Part shown: one piece after another, positions 1-6,228 of the stretch
Numbering within the stretch: position 1 is the first letter of the stretch
How the letters are laid out: every line of letters begins with the position of its first letter
DNA from: Holtiella sp036655075
GTDB taxonomy: Bacteria; Bacillota; Clostridia; Lachnospirales; Cellulosilyticaceae
DNA length: 11,394 nucleotides
NCBI RefSeq assembly: GCF_036655075.1
Contig: NZ_JAVVQU010000060.1
Span: 1-11,394, forward strand
Reading direction: 5' to 3'
Program-made: the position numbers and the translations under genes
Notes under the pieces: generated by a model
Database searches by the model: none
What the model saw: the letters and a program-made list of their open reading frames with translations, nothing else
Told to the model about the DNA's origin: nothing

Positions 1-4
1 CATA

Positions 5-18
5 GACTTGGACAAGTC
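5..18. repeat. Short palindrome, possible operator
   Basis: GACTTG and CAAGTC are perfect 6-bp inverted arms separated by GA. The site lies about 135 bp upstream of the sialidase start and at the very edge of the window. Dyads of this size often bind dimeric repressors. On the minus strand the same stretch offers TTGACT, a possible -35 for a gene beyond the left edge. There is no T-run behind it, so a terminator is unlikely. Its role is inference only, since a 6-bp dyad can also occur by chance. Confidence 0.25.
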
Positions 19-108
19 AATAACTTTTCTGAATAAATTATAATTATTTATTTTTTACATTTAATTTTTCGCAAATACGGTTATATATCTATTTTTAAAA
101 TATTACAT

Positions 109-114
109 TATAAT
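109..114 (+). promoter_or_regulatory. Candidate -10 box of the sialidase gene
   Basis: A perfect TATAAT lies 39 bases upstream of the sialidase ATG, a normal distance for a short leader. No recognisable -35 hexamer sits 16-18 bp upstream (only AT-rich sequence around 85-92) and there is no TGn extension. In DNA this AT-rich a TATAAT can appear by chance; a second one occurs at 39-44. The call rests on the hexamer and its position alone. Confidence 0.25.
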
Positions 115-153
115 ATCTATATAAACTATTATTTTACATGAAAAGGAGATTTT

Positions 154-1791
154 ATGATTCAAATATTTGCAAGTACAAATCCTGATAAACTTAAAAGTCC
201 AACCCTGGCAGCCTCACCTACTATCATGGGCAATTTACAAGGCTGTCGTATCCCTTCTTTACTTTTGGCTCAGCCTGTCAAAGCTGATGACCAGCCTGTA
301 CTTATTGCTATTTCTGATATAGGAAATGACAGTGCAGATTGGGGTAAAGTTGAAATTGGTATGCGCAGAAGCTTTGACTCTGGCAAAACATGGACTACTC
401 CTGTCGAAACGATTCTCTCTCTACCCGCTCATCATGCACCTCAAGACTTCCATGATTGGCACTCTGCCTTCTATATCGATGCTGTGACAACTCAAGCTAC
501 CAATGGGGATATTGTTATGCTCGTAGACATGTATCCTGAATCTAAAGGATTACACGCACCTGAATACTTAGAGTCAGGTACTGGCTATACCTCTATTGAT
601 GGTAACTCCTATCAAGTTCTCCACAGTGAACATGGTAACAGTGTAAACACCTATACTATTCGTGAAGAAGGTTGGATCTACGATTGTAATGGTCATAAAA
701 CACGCTATTATATTCCACAACATCATAATCCTAAATATCAGTATGTCACTATGGGAGATATGTACTATGCAGCTACTCCAGAACAAGGTGAATACATAAG
801 TTTCTATCCACCTCTTGTGCCAGAAGACCCATCCCTTTCTCCCGATGCTTCTCATGACATCTACGTTGGGAATATTTATCTTAACTTTGAAAAACCTGCT
901 ACCAACCTAGAACACCCTGTATTTGTTCAAAAGCGTCATGTGGCACCACCTGCTTCTTTATACGAAACATATGAGACAGACCCAGCACCTTTATGCGCAG
1001 TGGTCACTTCTTATCTTTGGGTTACTAGAAGTATAGACCAAGGAGCGACTTGGTCACAACCTTATGACATCACCTCTCAAGTCAAAGTAGACTCTGACCA
1101 TGCTTTCCTAGGTACTGGTCCTGGTACTGGTCTTACTTTACAACATCAAAAGGAAGCTTCTAAAAATGGTCGCCTGCTCATGCCAGTCTACGCTTTAGGG
1201 AAAGCAAGTGCCCTCTACAGTGATGACCACGGCTATACATGGCATAGGGCCAATACCAATGGCAACTTGTATATGAACAATGTAGATGAATGTCAACTTA
1301 TTGAACTTCTAAATGGTGATGTCATCTCCTTTGGCAGACAATCCACCAAAGCACCAACACCTATTTCTGTGAGTCACGATGGTGGGGAAACTTGGGGTGT
1401 ACAAATGACTACAGACCTTATTTCTCTATGCTGTCAAAAGTCTGTTATCACTTATCCAGTAGGCAAATTCCCATATCCTGATGGCATGGAAGAAGGCAAA
1501 CAATATGTCCTTTCTTCTCATCCATCTGGCAATGCACCGGAAGATGCCTCTAGAACTAATGGCGTAATCTCCCTTGGAGAAGTCCAAGAGGATGGTACCA
1601 TTGTGTGGATTAAGGAACGCTCACTGAACCTTACACCTAACCCTTATGCAGATGCCACAGGCTTTGAGCGCTTCTTTGCTTACTCTAGTCTAGCTGTTCT
1701 AGAAAATGGAGATATCGGTCTTCTCTATGAACCTCAACCTAATAATTTAATTGCTTACAGATCTTTCTCCCTTCGTTGGATTTTTGAGTAA
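154..1791 (+). CDS. GH33 exo-alpha-sialidase, NanI/NanA type catalytic domain
   Basis: 545 residues. It hydrolyses terminal alpha-linked sialic acid from glycans. Visible: the RIP motif (CRIPSL, residues 31-36) and four Asp boxes, SFDSGKTW (73-80), SIDQGATW (293-300), SDDHGYTW (356-363) and SHDGGETW (407-414). By comparison with the NanI/NanA family I assign the carboxylate-binding Arg triad as R32, R395 and R467, the acid/base Asp as D62 (in ADWG), the Tyr nucleophile as Y510 (in FAYSSL) and its Glu partner as E379. The GPGTGL (322-327) and GRLLMPVY (339-346) stretches are also typical of NanI/NanA. Residues about 130-285 correspond to the domain inserted in that family's propeller. There is no signal peptide, lipobox, LPXTG anchor or N-terminal CBM40, so the enzyme is probably intracellular or exported by an unseen route. 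The start is fixed by AAGGAG at 143-148, five bases before ATG. It is monocistronic, ending at a strong hairpin. No nanA/E/K-like genes are visible. Family confidence is high; exact linkage specificity is unknown. Confidence 0.93.
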   Translation: MIQIFASTNPDKLKSPTLAASPTIMGNLQGCRIPSLLLAQPVKADDQPVLIAISDIGNDSADWGKVEIGMRRSFDSGKTWTTPVETILSLPAHHAPQDFHDWHSAFYIDAVTTQATNGDIVMLVDMYPESKGLHAPEYLESGTGYTSIDGNSYQVLHSEHGNSVNTYTIREEGWIYDCNGHKTRYYIPQHHNPKYQYVTMGDMYYAATPEQGEYISFYPPLVPEDPSLSPDASHDIYVGNIYLNFEKPATNLEHPVFVQKRHVAPPASLYETYETDPAPLCAVVTSYLWVTRSIDQGATWSQPYDITSQVKVDSDHAFLGTGPGTGLTLQHQKEASKNGRLLMPVYALGKASALYSDDHGYTWHRANTNGNLYMNNVDECQLIELLNGDVISFGRQSTKAPTPISVSHDGGETWGVQMTTDLISLCCQKSVITYPVGKFPYPDGMEEGKQYVLSSHPSGNAPEDASRTNGVISLGEVQEDGTIVWIKERSLNLTPNPYADATGFERFFAYSSLAVLENGDIGLLYEPQPNNLIAYRSFSLRWIFE

Positions 1792-1841
1792 GACTGTTAC
1801 GAGATACATAGTTCTTGTATCAAAACGAATAGCATATCTAT

Positions 1842-1899
1842 AAATAAAAGGTCTCTGAAAACTAGCTTAAAATGGCTAGTTTTCAGAGACCTTTTATTT
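1842..1899. terminator. Bidirectional rho-independent terminator
   Basis: Two perfectly complementary 25-base arms (1842-1866 and 1875-1899) enclose an 8-base loop, TTAAAATG. The outer part of the left arm is A-rich (AAATAAAA) and that of the right arm is T-rich (TTTTATTT), so the RNA from either strand has a stem followed by U-rich sequence. It lies between the convergent sialidase (stop 1791) and tex (stop 1952) and can serve both. Confidence 0.9.
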
Positions 1900-1951
1900 G
1901 TAAGCACTTATGACTATTAAAGATGTAACATCCCTTTTCATACAACTTGCC

Positions 1952-4108
1952 CTATTTTTTAGTGACAAGCTCCTTCATCGTCAAACTAATCTTGCTCGTT
2001 TGTACGTTCACACTCATAACTGTTACATCTACAATATCCCCTACTTTTACAACTTCTAGTGGATGTTTGATAAACTTGTTAGACATTTGAGACACGTGTA
2101 CAAGTCCATCTTGGTGAACTCCAATATCTACAAAGGCACCAAAGTCTACAATATTTCGTACTGTACCTTTAAGCTTCATGCCTTCTTTAAGGTCTTTTAA
2201 GTCTAAGACATCACTATGAAGAATCGGTTTTGGCATATCTTCACGTGGGTCACGTCCAGGCTTTTCTAACTCTTTGATAATATCTTCAAGGGTCATAACC
2301 CCTACGCCCACTTCTTCAGCTAACTTTTCAATGTCGCCTACTTTTTGGCCTAACCCTTTGATTCCACCCGCTTGCATATCTGCATCGTTGTAACCAAGTG
2401 CGCTAAGTAGTTTGCTTGCCATATCGTAAGATTCTGGATGGACTGCTGTTGCATCAAGGAAGTTCTTACTTTCTGGCACACGTAAGAACCCTGCACATTG
2501 CTCAAATACCTTTGGTCCTAAGCCTTTGACTTTGAGCACTTCTTTACGAGTTTTGAACTTACCTGTCTCTTCTCTATAGGCAATAATGTTGTTGGCTACT
2601 GTCTTCTTAATCCCTGCCACATATTGTAGTAAAGATGAAGAGGCCGTATTCAGGTCTACACCTACCTCATTAACAGACTTTTCAACAACCCCTGTTAAGT
2701 TTTCTTCAAGACGCTTTTGATTCATATCATGTTGATATTGACCTACACCTATAGATTTAGGGTCGATTTTAACGAGTTCTGCAAGAGGGTCTTGAAGACG
2801 TCTTGCAATAGAAACTGCACTTCTTACCCCTACGTCATCATTTGGAAACTCTTCTGTTGCAAGTTTTGAAGCTGAGTATACAGAAGCCCCTGCTTCGTTG
2901 ACAATGACATAGTGGATAGTCTTAGGAATTTCTTTTAACATCTCTGCTACAAACTTTTCTGTCTCACGAGATGCTGTACCATTTCCAATAGAAAGAAGGT
3001 CTACATCATACTTCTCGATTAAAGCTTTAAGTACCTTTTTAGCTTCTTCTGTCTTGTTTTGTGGTGCAGTTGGATAGATAACCGTGTTATCTAATTTCTT
3101 CCCTGTTGCATCAATAACTGCAATCTTACATCCTGTTCTAAAAGCTGGGTCTACTCCCATAACAGTGTGTCCTTTAATAGGTGCTCCCATAAGAAGTTGA
3201 TAGAGATTCTTATTGAATACATCAAGTGCACCATCTTCTGCATTTAAAGCTAATTCGTTACGAATGTCACGCTCAATAGCTGGTGCAATAAGACGTTTAT
3301 AACTGTCCTCAATTGCACTTACTAGATAATCTTCTACAGTACTTTTAGCTTTAAGAATTTGTCTATTTAAGTACAGATGAATTTTCTCTACAGGTGCTTC
3401 TACTTTAACCGTCAAAATCTTTTCACTTTCTCCACGGTTGATGGCAAGGATACGATGTCCAGGTATCGCCTTCACTTTCTCACTGTACTCATAGTACATA
3501 GCAAAAACGTCTTTTTCATCTTTCTCTTTATCCTTAACTTTGGTGACAATCATTCCTTCATTGAAAGTTGCTTTACGAATAAAGCTTCTATAGGTTGCTT
3601 CTTCACTGATACTTTCTGCAATGATGTCACTTGCACCTTGAAGGGCTTCTGCGACTGTTGATACACCTTTTTCTTCATCTATATACTCACTTGCAACAGC
3701 TTCAAGATTCTCAACTTTTTGCTCTAGGATAATCTTGGCTAAAGGCTCTAATCCCTTTTCTTTAGCAATTGTTGCCCGTGTACGCTTCTTGGTTTTGTAA
3801 GGCAAATAAAGGTCTTCTACTTCTGTAGCCGTCTGCGCTTTAACAATTTGGTTTCTAAGTTCTTCTGTTAGTTTGCCCTGCTCCTCAATCAAACGAATAA
3901 CTTGTTCTTTTCTAGCTTCCAAGTTTTGAAGGTATGTATAGCGCTCATGGAACTTACGCAATACCTCATCGTTTAATCCCCCGGTTACTTCTTTACGATA
4001 CCTTGCAATAAAAGGAATCGTGTTGCCTTCTTCTATAAGTCCAATAGTATTTTCAACTTGTGAACGTTTAATTTGTAGCTCTTCTTGTAAGATTTTAATA
4101 ATATCCAT
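1952..4108 (-). CDS. tex: Tex family RNA-binding transcription accessory protein
   Basis: 718 residues from the chosen start. Tex is a conserved cytoplasmic nucleic-acid-binding protein linked to transcription, transcript stability and tolerance; its exact biochemical role is not settled. Visible: N-terminal helical Tex region with the hallmark NTIPFIARYRKE (about 29-40); YLPYKTKKRTRATIAKEKGL (about 101-120); a YqgF/RNase H-like domain starting near GVDPAFRTG (318-326) with GNGTASRETE (375-384); GVGQYQHDMNQ (454-464); helix-hairpin-helix DNA-binding segments about 485-545 (NTASSSLL, VKGLGPKVFEQCAGFLR); and a C-terminal S1 domain about 642-712 (GTVRNIVDFGAFVDIG). Length is normal for the family. 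An upstream in-frame ATG at 4168 would add 20 basic residues, but only the 4108 ATG has a proper ribosome binding site (AAGGAG, 7 bases away). The cysteine-rich 190-residue gene lies 85 bp upstream on the same strand and could be co-transcribed. Confidence 0.95.
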   Translation of the reverse strand: MDIIKILQEELQIKRSQVENTIGLIEEGNTIPFIARYRKEVTGGLNDEVLRKFHERYTYLQNLEARKEQVIRLIEEQGKLTEELRNQIVKAQTATEVEDLYLPYKTKKRTRATIAKEKGLEPLAKIILEQKVENLEAVASEYIDEEKGVSTVAEALQGASDIIAESISEEATYRSFIRKATFNEGMIVTKVKDKEKDEKDVFAMYYEYSEKVKAIPGHRILAINRGESEKILTVKVEAPVEKIHLYLNRQILKAKSTVEDYLVSAIEDSYKRLIAPAIERDIRNELALNAEDGALDVFNKNLYQLLMGAPIKGHTVMGVDPAFRTGCKIAVIDATGKKLDNTVIYPTAPQNKTEEAKKVLKALIEKYDVDLLSIGNGTASRETEKFVAEMLKEIPKTIHYVIVNEAGASVYSASKLATEEFPNDDVGVRSAVSIARRLQDPLAELVKIDPKSIGVGQYQHDMNQKRLEENLTGVVEKSVNEVGVDLNTASSSLLQYVAGIKKTVANNIIAYREETGKFKTRKEVLKVKGLGPKVFEQCAGFLRVPESKNFLDATAVHPESYDMASKLLSALGYNDADMQAGGIKGLGQKVGDIEKLAEEVGVGVMTLEDIIKELEKPGRDPREDMPKPILHSDVLDLKDLKEGMKLKGTVRNIVDFGAFVDIGVHQDGLVHVSQMSNKFIKHPLEVVKVGDIVDVTVMSVNVQTSKISLTMKELVTKK

Positions 4109-4115
4109 CTTTTTT

Positions 4116-4121
4116 CTCCTT
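4116..4121 (-). promoter_or_regulatory. Ribosome binding site that fixes the tex start
   Basis: On the minus strand AAGGAG lies 7 bases before the ATG at 4108. No Shine-Dalgarno sequence precedes the alternative upstream ATG at 4168, and 4108 is also where homology to the Tex N-terminus (MDIIKILQEEL) begins. Confidence 0.8.
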
Positions 4122-4145
4122 TGTCCCTTACGCTCTTTACTACGT

Positions 4146-4154
4146 ATAATACCA
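4146..4154 (-). promoter_or_regulatory. Candidate extended -10 promoter for tex
   Basis: On the minus strand the sequence reads TGG-TATTAT, a TGn extended -10 with one mismatch to TATAAT, about 38 bases before the tex ATG. No good -35 is found at 16-18 bp (AT-rich TATATT there), which extended -10 promoters tolerate. If it works, tex can be transcribed independently of the upstream 190-residue gene, and the leader would exclude the alternative ATG at 4168. Confidence 0.35.
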
Positions 4155-4193
4155 CATGTTTTTTTCAAAATATAGACTTGCCTTTTGTTCTTC

Positions 4194-4766
4194 TTAGCGT
4201 CTTTGGTTGCCTACACAGTACAAACATTCTTTTCTCCCTTTACGGATTGCATTGCTCCTAATCAAGACTTCTGTCCGAATAATCAGGCCAAATTCCCTTT
4301 TGAGTACTTCAGCAAAAACTTGTACCAAACTTTGTTCATTATAACAGTCTCCACCGCAACGAATAGGCACCAAACAAGGATATATATATACTTCTATACT
4401 ACTTTTAATAGGAAGAAATCCTTGTTCATTCAACTTAACCCCCACAAAGAAGTCATTACTTGCTAGTGCTGTGCAAAAGGAACTAGCAACTGCTCTTTGA
4501 TTGTTATTTCCAGAACAACTTAGTGTCACACTATGATCTCCACATAAAACGTGAACATAAATCTTTTGCATCCCCCACTCATAGTATTCTGGCATAATAC
4601 TTTTTAAAGCTTGTGCCTGATTATAATACCTTACCTCTATACAAATACAGGCCTCTTCTTCTGAACGAACCTGCACCCTTCTAATCCTTACATTAGGGTC
4701 TTGCCCTATTGTGTAATACAACATATCTTCTATTTGCAAATAAAAAGAATTTATTCTTGGCTTCAT
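4194..4766 (-). CDS. Uncharacterised cysteine-rich protein, 190 residues
   Basis: I do not recognise this family. It looks like a real gene: an uninterrupted frame in a stretch with no better candidate, ATG preceded by GAGGAAG (4776-4782) nine bases away, a natural protein composition, and a position just ahead of tex on the same strand. There is no signal peptide and no membrane segment, so a soluble cytoplasmic protein is expected. It has ten cysteines (40, 42, 75, 84, 98, 131, 137, 141, 181, 184), including CIC (40-42), CGGDC (137-141) and a C-terminal CLYC (181-184). The rest alternates predicted beta segments (27-47, 69-84, 122-132, 161-170) with a helix near 144-157 (QSLVQVFAEVLKREF), and it ends in a basic tail (NQRR). 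CxxC and CxxxC pairs could bind a metal, but no known zinc-finger pattern is evident. Function unknown. Confidence 0.75.
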   Translation of the reverse strand: MKPRINSFYLQIEDMLYYTIGQDPNVRIRRVQVRSEEEACICIEVRYYNQAQALKSIMPEYYEWGMQKIYVHVLCGDHSVTLSCSGNNNQRAVASSFCTALASNDFFVGVKLNEQGFLPIKSSIEVYIYPCLVPIRCGGDCYNEQSLVQVFAEVLKREFGLIIRTEVLIRSNAIRKGRKECLYCVGNQRR

Positions 4767-4885
4767 ATTTTATAACTTCCTCTCTCCTCCTCTACTAAAA
4801 TTATATGATTAAAAGGGTATTTTCGCCTTACGATTAGCTATTTATTTTCATATCAAAACATTTTATTATATATCGACACAGTATC

Positions 4886-4914
4886 TTGAACTTATTATAT
4901 TTATCATGTATGAT
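4886..4914 (+). promoter_or_regulatory. Sigma-A type promoter of the nucleoside importer operon
   Basis: TTGAAC (4886-4891) and TATGAT (4909-4914) are separated by exactly 17 bp, close to the vegetative consensus TTGACA-17-TATAAT. The predicted transcription start is near 4920-4921, giving a leader of about 88 bases before the receptor ATG at 5009. This is the best-formed promoter in the window. Confidence 0.7.
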
Positions 4915-4920
4915 TAATTG

Positions 4921-4970
4921 GGGTAAACAAGATCTTTTCTCTAAGTTTTTCTTCTAATGCTTGTTTAGCC
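4921..4970 (+). promoter_or_regulatory. 5'-terminal leader hairpin of the importer mRNA
   Basis: TAAACAAG (4924-4931) and CTTGTTTA (4960-4967) form a perfect 8-bp stem. After one G-G mismatch two more G-C pairs (4921-4922 with 4969-4970) can close it. The loop is 28 bases and pyrimidine-rich. The stem would start within a base or two of the predicted mRNA 5' end, where such structures can protect mRNA from 5'-dependent decay. The ribosome binding site lies outside it. It has neither the purine-riboswitch core nor a T-run, so I do not call it a riboswitch or a terminator. Confidence 0.45.
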
Positions 4971-4995
4971 TACATATAATTTACCAAAAGGGTAT

Positions 4996-5002
4996 AGAGG
5001 TG
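4996..5002 (+). promoter_or_regulatory. Ribosome binding site that fixes the receptor start
   Basis: AGAGGTG lies 6 bases before the ATG at 5009. An in-frame TTG at 4961 would extend the protein by 16 residues, but it lacks a Shine-Dalgarno sequence and would put a non-typical stretch ahead of the lipoprotein signal peptide. Start at 5009 gives a classic MKKK signal peptide. Confidence 0.75.
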
Positions 5003-5008
5003 AAAGTC

Positions 5009-6169
5009 ATGAAAAAGAAATTTTTAGCTTTATTAATGTGTGGTATGATGGCTACATTGTCATTTACCGGTTGCTCAAGTGCACCTTCAAAGGATAGCAA
5101 CCCTGCGACTGAACAAAGTACGCCTGAAGGAGAATCTAAACCTGCTGAAGAAGCTAAACCAGAAGTTGTAGAATTAAACGTTGGTATGGTTACAGATGCT
5201 GGTACTATTGATGACAAGTCATTCAATCAAGGTACATGGGAAGGTATCATTCGTGCTGGCGAAGAACTTGGTGTTCAGACAAACTACCTTAAACCAGCTG
5301 GCACTACTGAAGCTGAGTACTTAAAAGAAATCGCAAATCTCTATGATACAGGTTACAAATTTATCGTAACACCTGGTTTCAAATTTGAAACATCAATTTT
5401 AAAAGCTCAAGATAGATACAAAGATGCAAAATTCGTTATTCTTGATGGTGCGCCACAAGATGGTAACGACAACTATAATGTAGCTGATAATACAGTTGCT
5501 ATTTACTTTGCAGAACATCAATCTGGATTCCTTGCTGGTGTTGCCACAGCCGTAGAACTTAAAGAAGGTGCTTTAGGTTTCATCGGTGGTATGGAAATCC
5601 CTGCTGTTCAAAAATTCAACTGGGGCTTCCAACAAGGTGTTGCTTACGCAAATGCTAACCTTGGCGCAAACATGACAATCGAAGAATCTAACGTAGTATA
5701 TCAAGGTTCATTCGACAACGTTCCTGCTGGTCAACAACTTGCAGCTCAAATGTTTGACAAGGGCGTAAAAGCTATCTTCTGTGCTGCTGGTGGTGTTGGT
5801 GTTGGCGCAATCAAAGAAGGTGTTGAACGTTCAGCTCAAGGTAAAGAAGCTTGGATTATTGGTGTAGATACAGACCAATACGCAGAAGGTTTCTATGACG
5901 GGGACAATACAAAATCATGTGTTTTAACATCAGCTGTTAAACGTATTGAAAATGCTTCTTTCGACATGATCAAAGCTGAACTTGACGGTACTTTCCCTGG
6001 CGGTCAAACACTTACATTTGATATCACAAATGATGGTGTTGGTATCCCTAATGAAAATCCAAATTTAAGTGATGAAACAGAAAAAACTGTTACTGACATT
6101 GCACAACAATTAAAAGATGGAAAAATTACTGTCGCTGATAATAACGATGATAATAGTCTTATTAAATAA
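5009..6169 (+). CDS. nupN: BMP-family nucleoside-binding lipoprotein of ABC importer
   Basis: 386 residues. It is the extracellular, membrane-anchored receptor that hands nucleosides to the permeases encoded downstream. Visible: basic MKKK, hydrophobic h-region, and lipobox FTGC with the lipidated cysteine at C22; a linker rich in Ser, Pro, Glu and Lys (23-52); then the BMP/PnrA periplasmic-binding fold from LNVGMVTDAGTIDDKSFNQG (56-75). Further family-like stretches are EYLKEIANLYDTGY, FLAGVATA (174-181), GFIGGMEIP (190-198) with FNWGFQQGV (203-211), FCAAGGVGVGAIK (257-269) and WIIGVDTDQY (282-291). Members of this family (Bacillus NupN, Treponema PnrA, Streptococcus BmpA) bind purine or other nucleosides; the exact ligand cannot be read here. 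The gene leads the operon and is followed after only a few bases by a strong terminator, which fits higher expression than the membrane genes. The symbol follows the B. subtilis gene order and is by analogy. Confidence 0.93.
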   Translation: MKKKFLALLMCGMMATLSFTGCSSAPSKDSNPATEQSTPEGESKPAEEAKPEVVELNVGMVTDAGTIDDKSFNQGTWEGIIRAGEELGVQTNYLKPAGTTEAEYLKEIANLYDTGYKFIVTPGFKFETSILKAQDRYKDAKFVILDGAPQDGNDNYNVADNTVAIYFAEHQSGFLAGVATAVELKEGALGFIGGMEIPAVQKFNWGFQQGVAYANANLGANMTIEESNVVYQGSFDNVPAGQQLAAQMFDKGVKAIFCAAGGVGVGAIKEGVERSAQGKEAWIIGVDTDQYAEGFYDGDNTKSCVLTSAVKRIENASFDMIKAELDGTFPGGQTLTFDITNDGVGIPNENPNLSDETEKTVTDIAQQLKDGKITVADNNDDNSLIK

Positions 6170-6171
6170 GT

Positions 6172-6200
6172 AAAAAAGGCGGTTCGACCGCCTTTTTTTT
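6172..6200 (+). terminator. Intrinsic terminator inside the importer operon
   Basis: A GC-rich stem, GGCGGT (6178-6183) and ACCGCC (6187-6192) with a TCG loop, is flanked by six A and followed by eight T. It begins 2 bases after the receptor stop and ends 28 bases before the ATPase start. No separate promoter is evident in those 28 bases, so the downstream genes probably depend on readthrough. This would give an excess of receptor over transporter core. Confidence 0.9.
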
Positions 6201-6228
6201 TGAAATTAAACTTAAAAGGAGGTACACT

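Noticed and set aside
39..44. A second TATAAT as a sialidase promoter
   Set aside because: No -35 at proper spacing and the leader would exceed 100 bases of AT-rich sequence; the hexamer is expected by chance here.
4109..4168. 20-residue N-terminal extension of Tex from an upstream ATG at 4168
   Set aside because: No Shine-Dalgarno sequence before 4168, a strong one before 4108, and the extension covers the likely promoter and leader.
4185..4466. Plus-strand open frame of 93 codons antisense to the cysteine-rich gene
   Set aside because: No ribosome binding site, low-complexity Phe/Thr-rich product, and it lies inside a better-supported minus-strand gene.
4961..5008. TTG start giving 16 extra residues on the receptor lipoprotein
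   Set aside because: The ATG at 5009 has AGAGGTG at 6 bases and yields a standard lipoprotein signal peptide; the extension would spoil it.
4915..5008. Possible purine riboswitch in the importer leader
   Set aside because: The conserved junction and paired loops of the purine aptamer are absent, and no terminator or anti-terminator follows.
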